Assembly (NCBI GenBank): GCA_947487835.1
Contig: CANKXX010000003.1
Span: 540,793-604,792, forward strand
DNA: 64,000 nt
Source of the DNA: an uncultured Microbacteriaceae bacterium
Lineage (GTDB): Bacteria > Actinomycetota > Actinomycetes > Actinomycetales > Microbacteriaceae
Reading direction: 5' to 3'
How positions within the stretch are numbered: position 1 is the stretch's first letter; the number at the start of each line of letters is the position of its first letter. Below the pieces are notes generated by a model. It worked only from the letters and a program-made list of their open reading frames with translations. It did no database searches and had not been told where the DNA came from. This document shows positions 1 to 8,156 of the stretch, one piece after another. A program made the position numbers and the translations under genes.

Positions 1-19
1 CACCTGTGGAGATCACCTC

Positions 20-157
20 ATGAGCAAGAGAACGTTCCAGCCGAACAACCGCCGCCGCGCCAAGGTGCACGGCTTCCGCCTCCGTATGCGCACGCGCGCC
101 GGCCGCGCCATCCTCGGCGCTCGTCGCCGCAAGGGGCGCACCGAGCTCTCCGCGTAA
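20..157 (+). CDS. rpmH: 50S ribosomal protein L34
   Basis: A 45-residue, very basic protein that reads as L34 along its whole length: it begins [20 protein letters not shown] and ends in the usual [11 protein letters not shown] tail. L34 is a small component of the large ribosomal subunit. The ATG at 20 has a GGAG Shine-Dalgarno at 8-11, eight bases upstream. It stands first in the conserved rpmH-rnpA-yidD-yidC-jag-rsmG-parAB order that flanks oriC in most bacteria, so dnaA and the origin are expected just left of this window. The gene is too short for many gene finders. Identification is secure. Confidence 0.97.
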   Translation: MSKRTFQPNNRRRAKVHGFRLRMRTRAGRAILGARRRKGRTELSA

Positions 158-165
158 CACCACCC

Positions 166-507
166 GTGTTGGCCAAGGCCAATCGCGTGACGTCCGGCGC
201 CGACTATCGAGCAATCGTGCGGCGCGGACGTCGCGCAGGTGGCGCCAACACGGTGTGCTACATCCGCAGGTCGCCTGCCGAGACGCCGGCCCGGTTCGGG
301 TTCATCGTGTCGAAGAAGGTGGGCACCGCCGTGCGCCGCAACCTGGTGCGGCGCCGGATGAAGGCTGTCGCCTACGAGTACGTCGACCGGCTCCCCGCTG
401 GATCGGACATCGTCGTCAGGGCGCTTCCAGGTGCCGATCAAGCGTCGTGGGATACCCTGCACGCAGAGATTTCGGCTGCACTCGACAGAAACTTCGGAAC
501 AGTATGA
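166..507 (+). CDS. rnpA: Ribonuclease P protein component
   Basis: A 113-residue basic protein that binds the RNase P RNA (rnpB) and helps it remove the 5' leader from tRNA precursors. The family signature lies at about residues 57-66 (RRNLVRRRMK), preceded by FGFIVSKKVG, which forms the RNA-binding helix. It starts with GTG at 166, eight bases after the rpmH stop; a TTG follows immediately and could also serve. The stop codon overlaps the yidD ATG by four bases, so translation is probably coupled. The length is normal for the family. Position and motif agree, so confidence is high. Confidence 0.95.
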   Translation: MLAKANRVTSGADYRAIVRRGRRAGGANTVCYIRRSPAETPARFGFIVSKKVGTAVRRNLVRRRMKAVAYEYVDRLPAGSDIVVRALPGADQASWDTLHAEISAALDRNFGTV

Positions 508-812
508 GCAGGGTCATCACCTTCCTCCTGCTGCTCCCCCGGAACCTGGTCGTTCTGCTGCTTCGGGCTTACCGCGCGGTGATCTCGCCTCTGTACGGCG
601 ACGTGTGTCGTTACTACCCCTCCTGTTCGGCCTACGGGCTGCAGGCGGTGCAGGAACACGGCGTCGTCGTGGGCGGGTTCCTCACGGTCCGCCGCATCCT
701 GCGTTGTCACCCGTGGGCGGCAGGCGGCATCGATGACGTGCCGAGACGCAAGACCCGCCGATACGCACTGACTCGCTTCGGATTCGTTGTAGCCGGCCAC
801 GGAAAGGGCTAA
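504..812 (+). CDS. yidD: Membrane protein insertion efficiency factor YidD
   Basis: A 102-residue YidD-family protein thought to assist YidC-dependent insertion of membrane proteins. The N-terminal 20 residues form a hydrophobic or amphipathic helix. The family core CRYYPSCSAYG lies at residues 35-45, followed by a conserved HPWAAGG segment. The ATG at 504 overlaps the rnpA stop (ATGA), and ten bases separate its stop from yidC. The longer in-frame reading from 255 is only open sequence running back through rnpA; the family starts at the MSRVITF used here. It is one unit with rnpA and yidC. Confidence 0.93.
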   Translation: MSRVITFLLLLPRNLVVLLLRAYRAVISPLYGDVCRYYPSCSAYGLQAVQEHGVVVGGFLTVRRILRCHPWAAGGIDDVPRRKTRRYALTRFGFVVAGHGKG

Positions 813-822
813 CCAACCACAC

Positions 823-1782
823 ATGGACATCATCGGCACGATCCTCTGGCCCATCAAATGGGTCATCGAGCTGATCCTCGTCGGCTTCCACACCCTCTGG
901 TCGTCCATCGGCATGGACCCGGACGCCGGCATCACCTGGATCCTGTCCATCGTCGGCCTGGTGCTCATCGTCCGCGCGGCCCTGATCCCGGTGTTCGTCA
1001 AGCAGATCAAGAGCCAGCGCAAGACCCTCGAGATCGCGCCGCAGCTCAAGAAGATCCAGGACAAGTACCGCGGCAAGCGCGACCAGTTCTCCCGTGAGGC
1101 CATGTCCCGCGAGACCATGGAGTTGTACAAGCGCACGGGGACGAACCCGCTGAGCTCCTGCCTCCCGCTGCTCCTGCAGATGCCGATCTTCTTCGGCCTG
1201 TTCTCGGTGCTCAACGACGCGCAGCACGACAAGGCCGGGGTCGGCCTCCTGAGCCGCCAGCTCGCGGACTCCTTCGCCAACTCGGAGCTCTTCGGTGCGC
1301 CGCTGCGCGCCACGTTCATCGACAACGGCGGCAACGCCCTGGTGATGGTGATCGCCGCGGTCATGGTCGTACTCATGACGGTGTCGCAGTTCATCACGCA
1401 GCTGCAGATCATGGCGAAGAACATGTCGCCCGAGGCGAAGAACAGCCCGATGTTCCGCCAGCAGAAGATCCTGCTCTACATCCTTCCCCTCGTCTTCGCC
1501 GTCTCCGGCGTGGCCTTCCCGCTCGGCGTGATGTTCTACTGGCTCACCTCGAACTTCTGGACCATGGGTCAGCAGTTCCTCGTGATCCGCAACATGCCGA
1601 CGCCCGGCAGCGAGGCCGCCGCGGCCCGCGAGGCACGTCTCGCCCGCCGAGGCAAGCTGCCCGAGGTGGAGTCCGCCGGGGCCGGCGGCAACACCGTCGT
1701 CATCGAGGAGAAGCGCCCCACCCAGCGCGCACAGCCGGTCGGAAAGGCCCGTGCGAAGAAGACCGGAGGAAAGAAGAGATGA
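823..1782 (+). CDS. yidC: Membrane protein insertase YidC (Oxa1 family)
   Basis: A 319-residue YidC/Oxa1 insertase of the short Gram-positive type. It inserts and folds membrane proteins alone or with SecYEG. Hydrophobic segments are visible at about residues 6-28, 38-60, 108-127, 172-192 and 215-255. Arg51 in the second segment is the conserved groove arginine. A charged cytoplasmic hairpin (residues about 60-105) separates segments two and three, as in the family. The C-terminal tail is strongly basic (ends KKTGGKKR), typical of forms that contact the ribosome. The stop overlaps the jag ATG by four bases. Confidence 0.95.
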   Translation: MDIIGTILWPIKWVIELILVGFHTLWSSIGMDPDAGITWILSIVGLVLIVRAALIPVFVKQIKSQRKTLEIAPQLKKIQDKYRGKRDQFSREAMSRETMELYKRTGTNPLSSCLPLLLQMPIFFGLFSVLNDAQHDKAGVGLLSRQLADSFANSELFGAPLRATFIDNGGNALVMVIAAVMVVLMTVSQFITQLQIMAKNMSPEAKNSPMFRQQKILLYILPLVFAVSGVAFPLGVMFYWLTSNFWTMGQQFLVIRNMPTPGSEAAAAREARLARRGKLPEVESAGAGGNTVVIEEKRPTQRAQPVGKARAKKTGGKKR

Positions 1783-2312
1783 GCGACGTGACGGACGACA
1801 TCCAGACGGTCGACCAGCCGGACGTGCTCGTCGACAGCCGCGACGAGGCACCGATCTCGCAGCTCGAGGAGGAGGGCGACGTCGCCGCCGACTACATCGA
1901 GGAGCTGCTCGACATCTGCGACCTCGACGGTGACATCGACATCGAGGTGCGTGCCGGACGCGCATACGTGTCGGTGACCGCGGGCGCCGACAGCAACATC
2001 AGCGTCCTCTCCCAGCCCGACACGGTCAGCGCTCTCCAGGAGCTCACCCGCCTCGCGGTGCAGAGCAAGACCGGTGCGTTCTCCCGCCTCATCCTCGACG
2101 TCGGCGGGTCGCGCGACGCTCGGCAGGCCGAGCTGTCCCAGCTCGTCGACCGTGCCATCGGCCGCATCGAGGCAGGCTCGTCCTCCGCCGCCCTTCCGCC
2201 CATGTCGTCGTACGAGCGCAAGCTCGTGCACGACCTGGTGTCGTCGCGCGGCTACACCTCGGAGTCCGAGGGCGAGGGCCGCGACCGCCACACGGTCATC
2301 TCGCCGGCGTAG
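1779..2312 (+). CDS. jag: KH/R3H RNA-binding protein Jag (KhpB/EloR type)
   Basis: A 177-residue single-stranded nucleic-acid-binding protein found beside yidC in most Gram-positive genomes. An acidic N-terminal stretch (to about residue 45) leads into a KH-II domain (about 45-120, with SRLILDVGGSRDARQ) and a C-terminal R3H domain (about 145-177, SSYERKLVHDLVSSRGYTS). In other bacteria this family binds many RNAs and affects cell elongation; the role here is inferred. The ATG overlaps the yidC stop as ATGA, so the two are translationally coupled. The Jag N-terminal domain of some firmicutes is absent, as is usual in actinobacteria. Confidence 0.92.
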   Translation: MSDVTDDIQTVDQPDVLVDSRDEAPISQLEEEGDVAADYIEELLDICDLDGDIDIEVRAGRAYVSVTAGADSNISVLSQPDTVSALQELTRLAVQSKTGAFSRLILDVGGSRDARQAELSQLVDRAIGRIEAGSSSAALPPMSSYERKLVHDLVSSRGYTSESEGEGRDRHTVISPA

Positions 2313-2326
2313 GCGCAGCGGAACCC

Positions 2327-2989
2327 GTGACGGATCAGATCGACTCCTCCGCCCCGCTCCCGATCGCCTCCCTCGAGGCCGAGCCGGGTGCGGCTGCGGA
2401 GTTGTTCGGTGACCGCATCGAACTCGCCCGCGCCTTCACGGCGAACCTCGCGAAGCACGGCGAGGAGTTCGGCCTCATCGGGCCGCTCGAGCTCCCCCGG
2501 CTGTGGACGCGGCACATCCTGAACAGCGTGCTCGTCGCACCTCTGCTGCGGCCGGGCATCGTCGGTGACGTCGGCAGTGGCGCCGGCCTTCCGGGCCTGG
2601 TGCTCGCGATCGCGCGGCCGGACGTGTCCTTCGTGCTCATCGAGCCGATGGAGCGCCGGGTGAAGTGGCTGCAGGACCAGGCAGCCGAGCTGGCGCTCGA
2701 CAACGTCACCGTGCTCCGGGCGCGCGCCGAGGAGGCGGTGGACCAGGTGTCGCTCGACCAGGTCACCGCGCGGGCCGTCAGCGCCCTGTCGAAGCTCGTG
2801 CCGATCACGGTTCCGCTCGTGCGGGACGGCGGGGAACTCGTGTTCCTCAAGGGTGCGAACGCCCAGAAGGAGATCGACGCGGCGGCCAAGGTCATCCGCA
2901 AGTACCACCTCACGGATGTCGAGGTGCTCGTGCTCGGCGAGGGTGTGGTTCCGGAGGTCACCCGGGTCATCCGGGCTACAGTGGACTGA
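2327..2989 (+). CDS. rsmG: 16S rRNA (guanine527-N7)-methyltransferase RsmG
   Basis: A 220-residue SAM-dependent methyltransferase (GidB family) that methylates G527 of 16S rRNA, where loss can give low-level streptomycin resistance. The SAM-binding glycine motif VGDVGSGAGLPGL lies near residues 82-94, preceded by TRHILNS, a typical RsmG segment. Further Rossmann motifs are FVLIEPMERRVKWL and TARAVSALSKL. It starts with GTG at 2327, 14 bases after jag, and belongs to the same run of genes. The gap to parA (126 bases) holds a separate promoter-like element. Confidence 0.94.
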   Translation: MTDQIDSSAPLPIASLEAEPGAAAELFGDRIELARAFTANLAKHGEEFGLIGPLELPRLWTRHILNSVLVAPLLRPGIVGDVGSGAGLPGLVLAIARPDVSFVLIEPMERRVKWLQDQAAELALDNVTVLRARAEEAVDQVSLDQVTARAVSALSKLVPITVPLVRDGGELVFLKGANAQKEIDAAAKVIRKYHLTDVEVLVLGEGVVPEVTRVIRATVD

Positions 2990-3079
2990 CCCGCTCCACC
3001 ACCACTCCTCCACATCCCCGATCTCCCGGGAGTGAGCAGCTCCCCCGATGCCGCGCCGCGCGGTCCAGACGCCGGTCGC

Positions 3080-3085
3080 TACACT
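3080..3085 (+). promoter_or_regulatory. Putative -10 box of the parAB promoter
   Basis: TACACT fits the actinobacterial SigA -10 consensus TANNNT and lies 30 bases before the GTG chosen for parA. A start point about seven bases downstream gives a short leader containing the AGAAGG Shine-Dalgarno. No convincing -35 hexamer was found. Its position supports the internal parA start over the upstream one. Confidence 0.45.
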
Positions 3086-3115
3086 CAGCGCGACCAGAAC
3101 GAGAAGGTTTTCGAC

Positions 3116-4042
3116 GTGACACAGCCCGACGAGAAGACGGTGAACACCGGATCCGCGGGCGGCTTCGACGATTCCACTCCCCTGGCTCGGGAGATCTCCG
3201 AGATCACGCGCCGTCGCAACGCCCTCGCGACCCAGGTGTTGCCGCTCCCCGACGCGACGCGCGTGTTCACCGTCGCGAACCAGAAGGGCGGGGTGGGTAA
3301 GACCACCACGACCGTGAACCTGGCGGCCGCGCTGGCCAAGTCGGGTGCGCGCGTCCTGGTCATCGACCTCGACCCGCAGGGCAATGCGTCGACAGCCCTC
3401 GGTGTGGAGCATCGGGCGGACACGATCAGCGTCTACGACGTGATCATCGACGATGCTCCCATCGAGGACGTCATCCAGAAGAGCCCTGAGTTCGACACGC
3501 TGTTCTGCGTGCCGGCGACAATCCACCTCGCCGGTGCCGAGATCGAGCTCGTCTCTCTCGTCGCCCGGGAGCAGCGGCTGCGCACCGCACTCGAGCGCTT
3601 CGCCACCGAGAGTGGCGAGGAGCCGTTCCACTACATCTTCATCGACTGCCCGCCGTCGCTCGGGCTCCTCACCATCAACGCGTTCGTCGCCGCGCGCGAG
3701 GTGCTCATCCCCATCCAGTGCGAGTACTACGCGCTCGAGGGGCTGAGCCAGCTGCTCAAGAACATTCAGTTGATCGAGAAGCACCTCAATCCGCAGCTCG
3801 TGATGTCGACGATCCTTCTCACCATGTACGACGCGCGCACGAACCTCGCCCAGCAGGTCGCGCAGGATGTGCGTTCGCACTTCCCCAACGAGGTGCTCTC
3901 GACGATCATCCCCCGCTCGGTCCGCATCTCGGAGGCTCCGAGCTACGGGCAGAGCGTCATCAGCTACGACAAGAACTCCCCCGGCTCGCTCTCGTACCTC
4001 GAGGCGGCGGCGGAGTTGGCACGACGAGGAGCACCTGAGTAA
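3116..4042 (+). CDS. parA: Chromosome partitioning ATPase ParA (Soj)
   Basis: A 308-residue ParA/Soj ATPase that moves ParB-parS complexes over the nucleoid during origin segregation. It shows the deviant Walker A box KGGVGKTTTTVNLA, the Walker B-like FIDCPPSLGLLT, and DLDPQGNAST. The GTG at 3116 has AGAAGG nine bases upstream and follows a TACACT box. An in-frame GTG at 3032 would add 28 residues but would start upstream of that promoter, so I prefer 3116. The first 50 residues before the core are a charged extension common in actinobacterial ParA. Its stop overlaps the parB ATG by one base. Confidence 0.95.
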   Translation: MTQPDEKTVNTGSAGGFDDSTPLAREISEITRRRNALATQVLPLPDATRVFTVANQKGGVGKTTTTVNLAAALAKSGARVLVIDLDPQGNASTALGVEHRADTISVYDVIIDDAPIEDVIQKSPEFDTLFCVPATIHLAGAEIELVSLVAREQRLRTALERFATESGEEPFHYIFIDCPPSLGLLTINAFVAAREVLIPIQCEYYALEGLSQLLKNIQLIEKHLNPQLVMSTILLTMYDARTNLAQQVAQDVRSHFPNEVLSTIIPRSVRISEAPSYGQSVISYDKNSPGSLSYLEAAAELARRGAPE

Positions 4043-5073
4043 TGGCGACCAAGCGAACCGGACTGGGCAGAGGCATCGGCGCCCTCATCCCCTCCATGGA
4101 CGAGACCCGTGAGCGCCCCGTCGACGTGTTCTTTCCGACCACGGCACGGGACGCCGCGAATGGGACGTCGCCGGTGGTGCGGGACGCCGGCAGAATGGCT
4201 CCTGTAGCACGCGACTCGAACGCCAGTACTACTAATGATGATGAGCCACAGCTTGTGGCGGTACCTGGCGCCCGTCTCGCGCAGCTGAACCCGGCCGACA
4301 TCGTGCCGAACGCTCAGCAGCCGCGGTCCGACTTCCGGGAGGACGACCTCCAGGAGCTCGTCGTGTCCATCCGAGAGTTCGGTGTCCTGCAGCCGATCGT
4401 GGTTCGGCCGGCCACCGGCCTCCCCGGTGGTGCTCACTACGAGCTCGTCATGGGTGAGCGCCGTCTCCGCGCGACGAAGCTCGCGGGGCTCGACAGCATT
4501 CCCGCGGTGGTCAAGGAGACTGCCGATGACGCGATGCTTCGCGACGCCCTGCTCGAGAACCTGCACCGGTCGCAGCTGAATCCTCTCGAGGAGGCGAGCG
4601 CGTATCAGCAGCTCCTCGCCGACTTCGACATCACCCAGGAGCAGCTCGCCAACCGCATCGGCCGGTCACGCCCCCAGATCTCCAACACGCTCCGTCTGCT
4701 GCGCCTGCCTGCTCAGTTGCAGCAGCGTGTTGCTGCCGGTGTATTGAGCGCCGGCCACGCCCGTGCGATCCTCTCGGTCGGCGACCACGACGGCATGCTG
4801 CGCCTCGCCGACAAGATCGTGAACGAGGACCTCTCTGTTCGTGCCGCCGAGGCCGCCGCGGCGAACATGTCGCGTCTCCCCCGCGCTCGCCTCGCGCCCG
4901 GCCCGAAGCAGGTGCACCTGAGCGAGGTCGCGGAACGCCTCGGCGACCGCTTCGACACCAGGGTCAAGGTGAACCTGGGCGCGAAGCGCGGCCAGATCGT
5001 CATCGAGTTCGCTACGGTGGGCGACCTCAACCGCATCGCTGCGGAGATGGGCGTCGACGGCTTCACGCGCTGA
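4042..5073 (+). CDS. parB: Chromosome partitioning protein ParB (Spo0J)
   Basis: A 343-residue ParB that binds parS, spreads along DNA as a CTP-dependent clamp and recruits SMC. The ParB/Srx nucleotide-binding domain spans about residues 85-175, with the motif GERRLRATKLAG and the ENLHRSQLNPLEEA box. A helix-turn-helix follows at about 195-225 (TQEQLANRIGRSRPQISNTL), and a C-terminal dimerisation domain ends the protein. The N-terminal 70 residues are a variable linker. It is coupled to parA (TAATG). Five parS sites lie directly downstream, at 5145-7024, so its targets are in the same window. Confidence 0.96.
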   Translation: MATKRTGLGRGIGALIPSMDETRERPVDVFFPTTARDAANGTSPVVRDAGRMAPVARDSNASTTNDDEPQLVAVPGARLAQLNPADIVPNAQQPRSDFREDDLQELVVSIREFGVLQPIVVRPATGLPGGAHYELVMGERRLRATKLAGLDSIPAVVKETADDAMLRDALLENLHRSQLNPLEEASAYQQLLADFDITQEQLANRIGRSRPQISNTLRLLRLPAQLQQRVAAGVLSAGHARAILSVGDHDGMLRLADKIVNEDLSVRAAEAAAANMSRLPRARLAPGPKQVHLSEVAERLGDRFDTRVKVNLGAKRGQIVIEFATVGDLNRIAAEMGVDGFTR

Positions 5074-5144
5074 CGGCAGCTGTTCGTGACGCGCTGTGGC
5101 TGCGGGGCTCGTTAGCGTCGAGGCTTTGATCGCGAGATGCGGCA

Positions 5145-5160
5145 TGTTTCACGTGAAACG
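5145..5160. promoter_or_regulatory. parS site 1
   Basis: TGTTTCACGTGAAACG matches the bacterial parS consensus TGTTTCACGTGAAACA except for the last base. It lies 72 bases after the parB stop codon and is a ParB binding site. Confidence 0.93.
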
Positions 5161-5638
5161 GTCGACACAGGCCGTCTCCAGCACAAGGCCCCGGTCAGGC
5201 CCATATTTGCATCAGGGATAGGGACAGCGCGGGTTGGACGTCTGTCGCTCCGCTGGCCATCATCGGCCAGGTCGGACGATTGAACCCTGAACTGCGCTGC
5301 ACGGAAATGGGTTGAGCTGAGTTCGCTGGCGAGTGCTAGTCCATGAGTTGCTCTTGGCTGGTGGCATATGTACGTAGCGCGTTGCCACTGCGGATGTCCT
5401 GCGGGTGCCGATGATGCTGATTCGAGTCCGTAGACGGTACCCATATGTAGGCGCGCCTCGATTAGGAGGGTCGGCCGGGCCTCCCGAATTGTGGCCCAAG
5501 TGGCGGTTACCCCGTCCTTGGAGTCCCGCGGTCGGGGTGAGCTTGGTGTGCCCGACACGTACCGAGTGTGATTCCGCCCAGCGAAGCAGGGAAATGCAGC
5601 GCATCGGCTGAAATTTCTAGATATGAGCGCCCTAGTTG

Positions 5639-5669
5639 CCTAGGTACCTAGGTACCTAGGTACCTAAGG
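5639..5669. repeat. Tandem array of a self-complementary 8-mer
   Basis: About three and a half head-to-tail copies of TAGGTACC give a fully palindromic stretch of alternating CCTAGG and GGTACC. It lies 33 bases before the perfect parS site. It contains the rare actinobacterial tetramer CTAG repeatedly and can form a cruciform. No function is known to me. Confidence 0.9.
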
Positions 5670-5701
5670 GGTCAATGATTCGTGCGCCGATGCAGTGTGT
5701 C

Positions 5702-5717
5702 TGTTTCACGTGAAACA
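5702..5717. promoter_or_regulatory. parS site 2 (perfect consensus)
   Basis: TGTTTCACGTGAAACA is identical to the parS consensus. It is the only perfect copy in this window and probably the strongest ParB nucleation site here. Confidence 0.97.
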
Positions 5718-5812
5718 TCTGCACCGTCTCGGATCGCTAGCTGGATAGAGGTACGGCGAGAGAGCGGTGCGGTGCCGCGCTGCGCTGCGGTGAATGCGGC
5801 GTACAAAGTCGC

Positions 5813-5882
5813 GTGCCGGTGCCGGTGCCGGTGCCGGTGCTGGTGCTGGTGCTGGTGCCCGTCCTGGTGCTGGTGCTGGTCG
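5813..5882. repeat. Hexanucleotide tandem repeat (GTGCCG/GTGCTG)
   Basis: Roughly eleven copies of a six-base unit, first GTGCCG then GTGCTG, with one interruption near 5858. It is a minisatellite-like tract between two parS sites. In one frame it reads as an alternating Cys-Arg/Cys-Trp string, which I do not believe is translated. Confidence 0.88.
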
Positions 5883-6165
5883 CCGTTGGCCTCTTCACCG
5901 TGTGAAGGCAGTTCGACGGGCACACGTCGCCAGGTAGGGCAATCTCTCGATCCTGATGCAGGCTATCCCACGGCTTCCGGCACCAGTTCGAGCGAACCGC
6001 GTTGCGTGGACCACCGGTTCACGCGGAACGTGTACCCGGTCTCAGTGATTCTTCGTGGCGGACGGCGAGCAGGGTGTTGTCTCAGGGTGAGCCACCGGCG
6101 GTGTAGAGCCGCAAGGGCACGGCGGCGTGACCGCGACCGACACCCAAAGTCACATCCACGTCAGC

Positions 6166-6181
6166 CGTTTCACGTGAAACG
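6166..6181. promoter_or_regulatory. parS site 3
   Basis: CGTTTCACGTGAAACG keeps the full 14-base core and differs from the consensus only at the two outer bases. The site remains perfectly palindromic. Confidence 0.92.
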
Positions 6182-6482
6182 GCGCCAAGAATTCGCGATC
6201 AACGTGTGGTTGGCTCTGTCGATGGCTGAGCAGTGCGGAATCATCTCGCTACTGTTGCTCGATCGATTCGTCGGCACGGTAGCGGTAGAAAAGTCGTCAT
6301 ATTTGCAACGCAAGGCCTACAGCGCCTTCTGGAGCGGGACGGCAGCTCGGAGTAGTGAACATCCCGAGGCGGCACCGCCACGCAGGAGACTTCTCCTTGT
6401 AGCCACGGGTGCATCGCAGCTCGCTGTCGCGTGGCCAGGCTGTGTCGGGACGCCAGTACCAGTGGCAACACATATCGGGGGG

Positions 6483-6498
6483 CGTTTCACGTGAAACG
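6483..6498. promoter_or_regulatory. parS site 4
   Basis: CGTTTCACGTGAAACG, identical to site 3, 302 bases further on. Confidence 0.92.
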
Positions 6499-7008
6499 CG
6501 TCCTCCACGGGGCCGAAGCCGTAACGATGCGCTACACGCAAGGTGGCGCACATGGAGGTGAGTGTCGGTCGCGCTTCCCATTTCCGACGGTTGCCGACGT
6601 CCTAGTCGGGTTCTTGCGCCGCCTGGCCGGCGGGGGCATATGCGCATGCCCATAGTGCTGCTTTGTCGAGTGGCCCTACGAGCACGGGTGGGGGGCAGGT
6701 GGGCCACCAGGTCGCGGTAGTCAGAGTGTCTACCGTTGGTTGCGGCCCTCGCATTGCTGTGTGACCGGAAGAGGGTCCGTGTCGCGGGGCTCATTTCGCG
6801 TCGTTGTCTCCTGTACGCCCATACCGCCGCCCCTTACATACCCCGGCTGTTTGAATCGATTCAGGCACTGATAACGGCCGACCGTGTCGATTACACTCGA
6901 AGACCAGTGACGGCAGACTACCTCGGTGCCCGCATACCCCGAGCGTTCACAGGGGCAGGCGGGCTAGAACGTGCCTGTTCTCAGCGGGATCTCGACCCGG
7001 AGCCCGAC

Positions 7009-7024
7009 TGTTTCACGTGGAACA
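7009..7024. promoter_or_regulatory. parS site 5 (one core mismatch)
   Basis: TGTTTCACGTGGAACA differs from the consensus at one core position (G for A). Such single changes often weaken but do not abolish ParB binding. It lies about 155 bases from the end of the ligase-like gene. Confidence 0.82.
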
Positions 7025-7180
7025 TTACCCGTAGACGGTAATAGGGCGAGAGCGGGCTCCGCGGCCTCTGCCCGACGGGGGGCTAGGGCGACCCGAGGTT
7101 GCTATCCGCGGGCAGCGGGCGACGTGAGCGGCGATTCAGGATCCCGCCCGAGTGGGCAAAGCGAGCAAGCGGCCCGGTTA

Positions 7181-8149
7181 CTACTCCGCCGAGGCGGCGA
7201 GGATGGCAAGCTCCGCGAGGGCGCGGTAGATCTCGCCGAGGTCGTGTTCGGACGCCTCGATGCCCTGCGGCACGAGGGAGGTCTCCGTCAGGCCGGGGAG
7301 GACGTTGACCTCGAGGAACCAGGGGGTGCCCTGATCGTCGACGATGAAGTCGACGCGCGAAATATGACGGAGTCCCAGGGCCTGGTGAGCGGCGATGGCA
7401 GCGGCCGCGGCGGCCGCAGCTACGTCGGTATCGAGGCGCGCAGGAGTGAAGAAGCGAGTCTCACCGGCGTTGTAGCGCGAAGCGAAATCATAAACCCCTG
7501 ATCGCGGGACGATTTCGGTGGCCGGTAATGCGGTCGGGCCGTCGGTGGTCTCGATGACCCCGATCGAGATCTCGCGTCCGGTAATGCGGCGCTCGATGAG
7601 CGCGACGTCGCCGTAGGTGTACGCGTCGACCATGGCGGAGGGCAGGTCGGCGGAATCGTCGACGAACGACACGCCTTGCGCGGAACCGCCCTGGGCGGGC
7701 TTGACGACGAGCGGCAGGTCGAGGGATCGCAGCACGCTGGAGAGGACGCTGCTGGCGCCGAGCTCTCGGAAGGTGTCCTTCGGCAGGGTGATCGACTCCG
7801 GCGTCTGCACGCCCACACGCCCGACGAGCGTCTTCGCCGTCGGCTTGTGCCAGGCGAGCCGTGCTGCATCGCTGGGGGAACCGACGTAGGGGATGCCGGC
7901 GTGCTCGAGAAGGGCGAACAGCGCGCCGTCCTCGCCGCTCGCGCCGTGCAGGGCGGGCCAGACGACGTCGGGGCGCACCTCGTCGAGGTAGGGGAGCAGC
8001 GTGGCGTCAGGATCGCGCAGGACGACGGTGGCACCGCGGTGACGGAGTCCGTCGGCCACGCGCCTTCCACTGCGCAGCGACACGTCACGCTCGTGAGAGA
8101 TGCCGCCCGCGAGGACGACGACGGAGAGGGGAGCCTGGGTGGGTGTCAT
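7181..8149 (-). CDS. D-alanine--D-alanine ligase family protein (ATP-grasp)
   Basis: A 322-residue ATP-grasp protein of the D-Ala-D-Ala ligase family. Such enzymes join two D-alanines for peptidoglycan in an ATP-dependent step. Visible features are the N-terminal VVVLAGGISHERDVSLRSGR, WPALHGASGEDGALFALLE, the ATP-binding LPLVVKPAQGGSAQGVSFV, and the Mg-binding FLEVNVLPGLTETSLVPQG near the C-terminus. It is shorter than typical Ddl (about 360 residues), and many actinobacteria have a full-length ddl elsewhere, so this may be a paralogue. It starts seven bases after the upstream aminotransferase stop; the two form an operon read towards the parS region. Confidence 0.85.
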   Translation of the reverse strand: MTPTQAPLSVVVLAGGISHERDVSLRSGRRVADGLRHRGATVVLRDPDATLLPYLDEVRPDVVWPALHGASGEDGALFALLEHAGIPYVGSPSDAARLAWHKPTAKTLVGRVGVQTPESITLPKDTFRELGASSVLSSVLRSLDLPLVVKPAQGGSAQGVSFVDDSADLPSAMVDAYTYGDVALIERRITGREISIGVIETTDGPTALPATEIVPRSGVYDFASRYNAGETRFFTPARLDTDVAAAAAAAAIAAHQALGLRHISRVDFIVDDQGTPWFLEVNVLPGLTETSLVPQGIEASEHDLGEIYRALAELAILAASAE

Positions 8150-8156
8150 GGCGGGC

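Larger units (their letters stand above)
5074..7180. other. Gene-free parS region between parB and the D-Ala-D-Ala ligase-like gene
   Basis: About 2.1 kb with no open frame I can support. Codon-position bias is absent, base composition is visibly more AT-rich than on either side (one 60-base line counted gave 57% GC), and the open frames that exist have no recognisable domain. The region carries five parS sites and two short tandem arrays, listed separately. No tRNA or transposase remnant was seen. In many actinobacteria parB is followed closely by trxA/trxB or cwlM; here this spacer intervenes. The likeliest role is a centromere-like loading zone for ParB and SMC. Confidence 0.75.

Noticed and set aside
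682..1965. Long minus-strand open frame (427 codons) opposite yidC
   Set aside because: Antisense frames in high-GC DNA stay open by chance. Its protein is Arg/His/Asp-rich low complexity, and yidC on the other strand is certain.
5639..5882. Possible CRISPR array
   Set aside because: The repeats are 6-8 bases with no spacers, and there are no cas genes in the window.
5682..6494. A 270-codon open frame on the plus strand with a Cys-Arg/Cys-Trp repeat
   Set aside because: It is created by the hexanucleotide repeat and reads parS sites as Val-Ser-Arg-Glu-Thr. No ribosome site, no codon bias, no domain.
6600..7100. tRNA or small RNA in the parS region
   Set aside because: No cloverleaf, CCA-proximal box B or terminator-like hairpin with a T run could be found.
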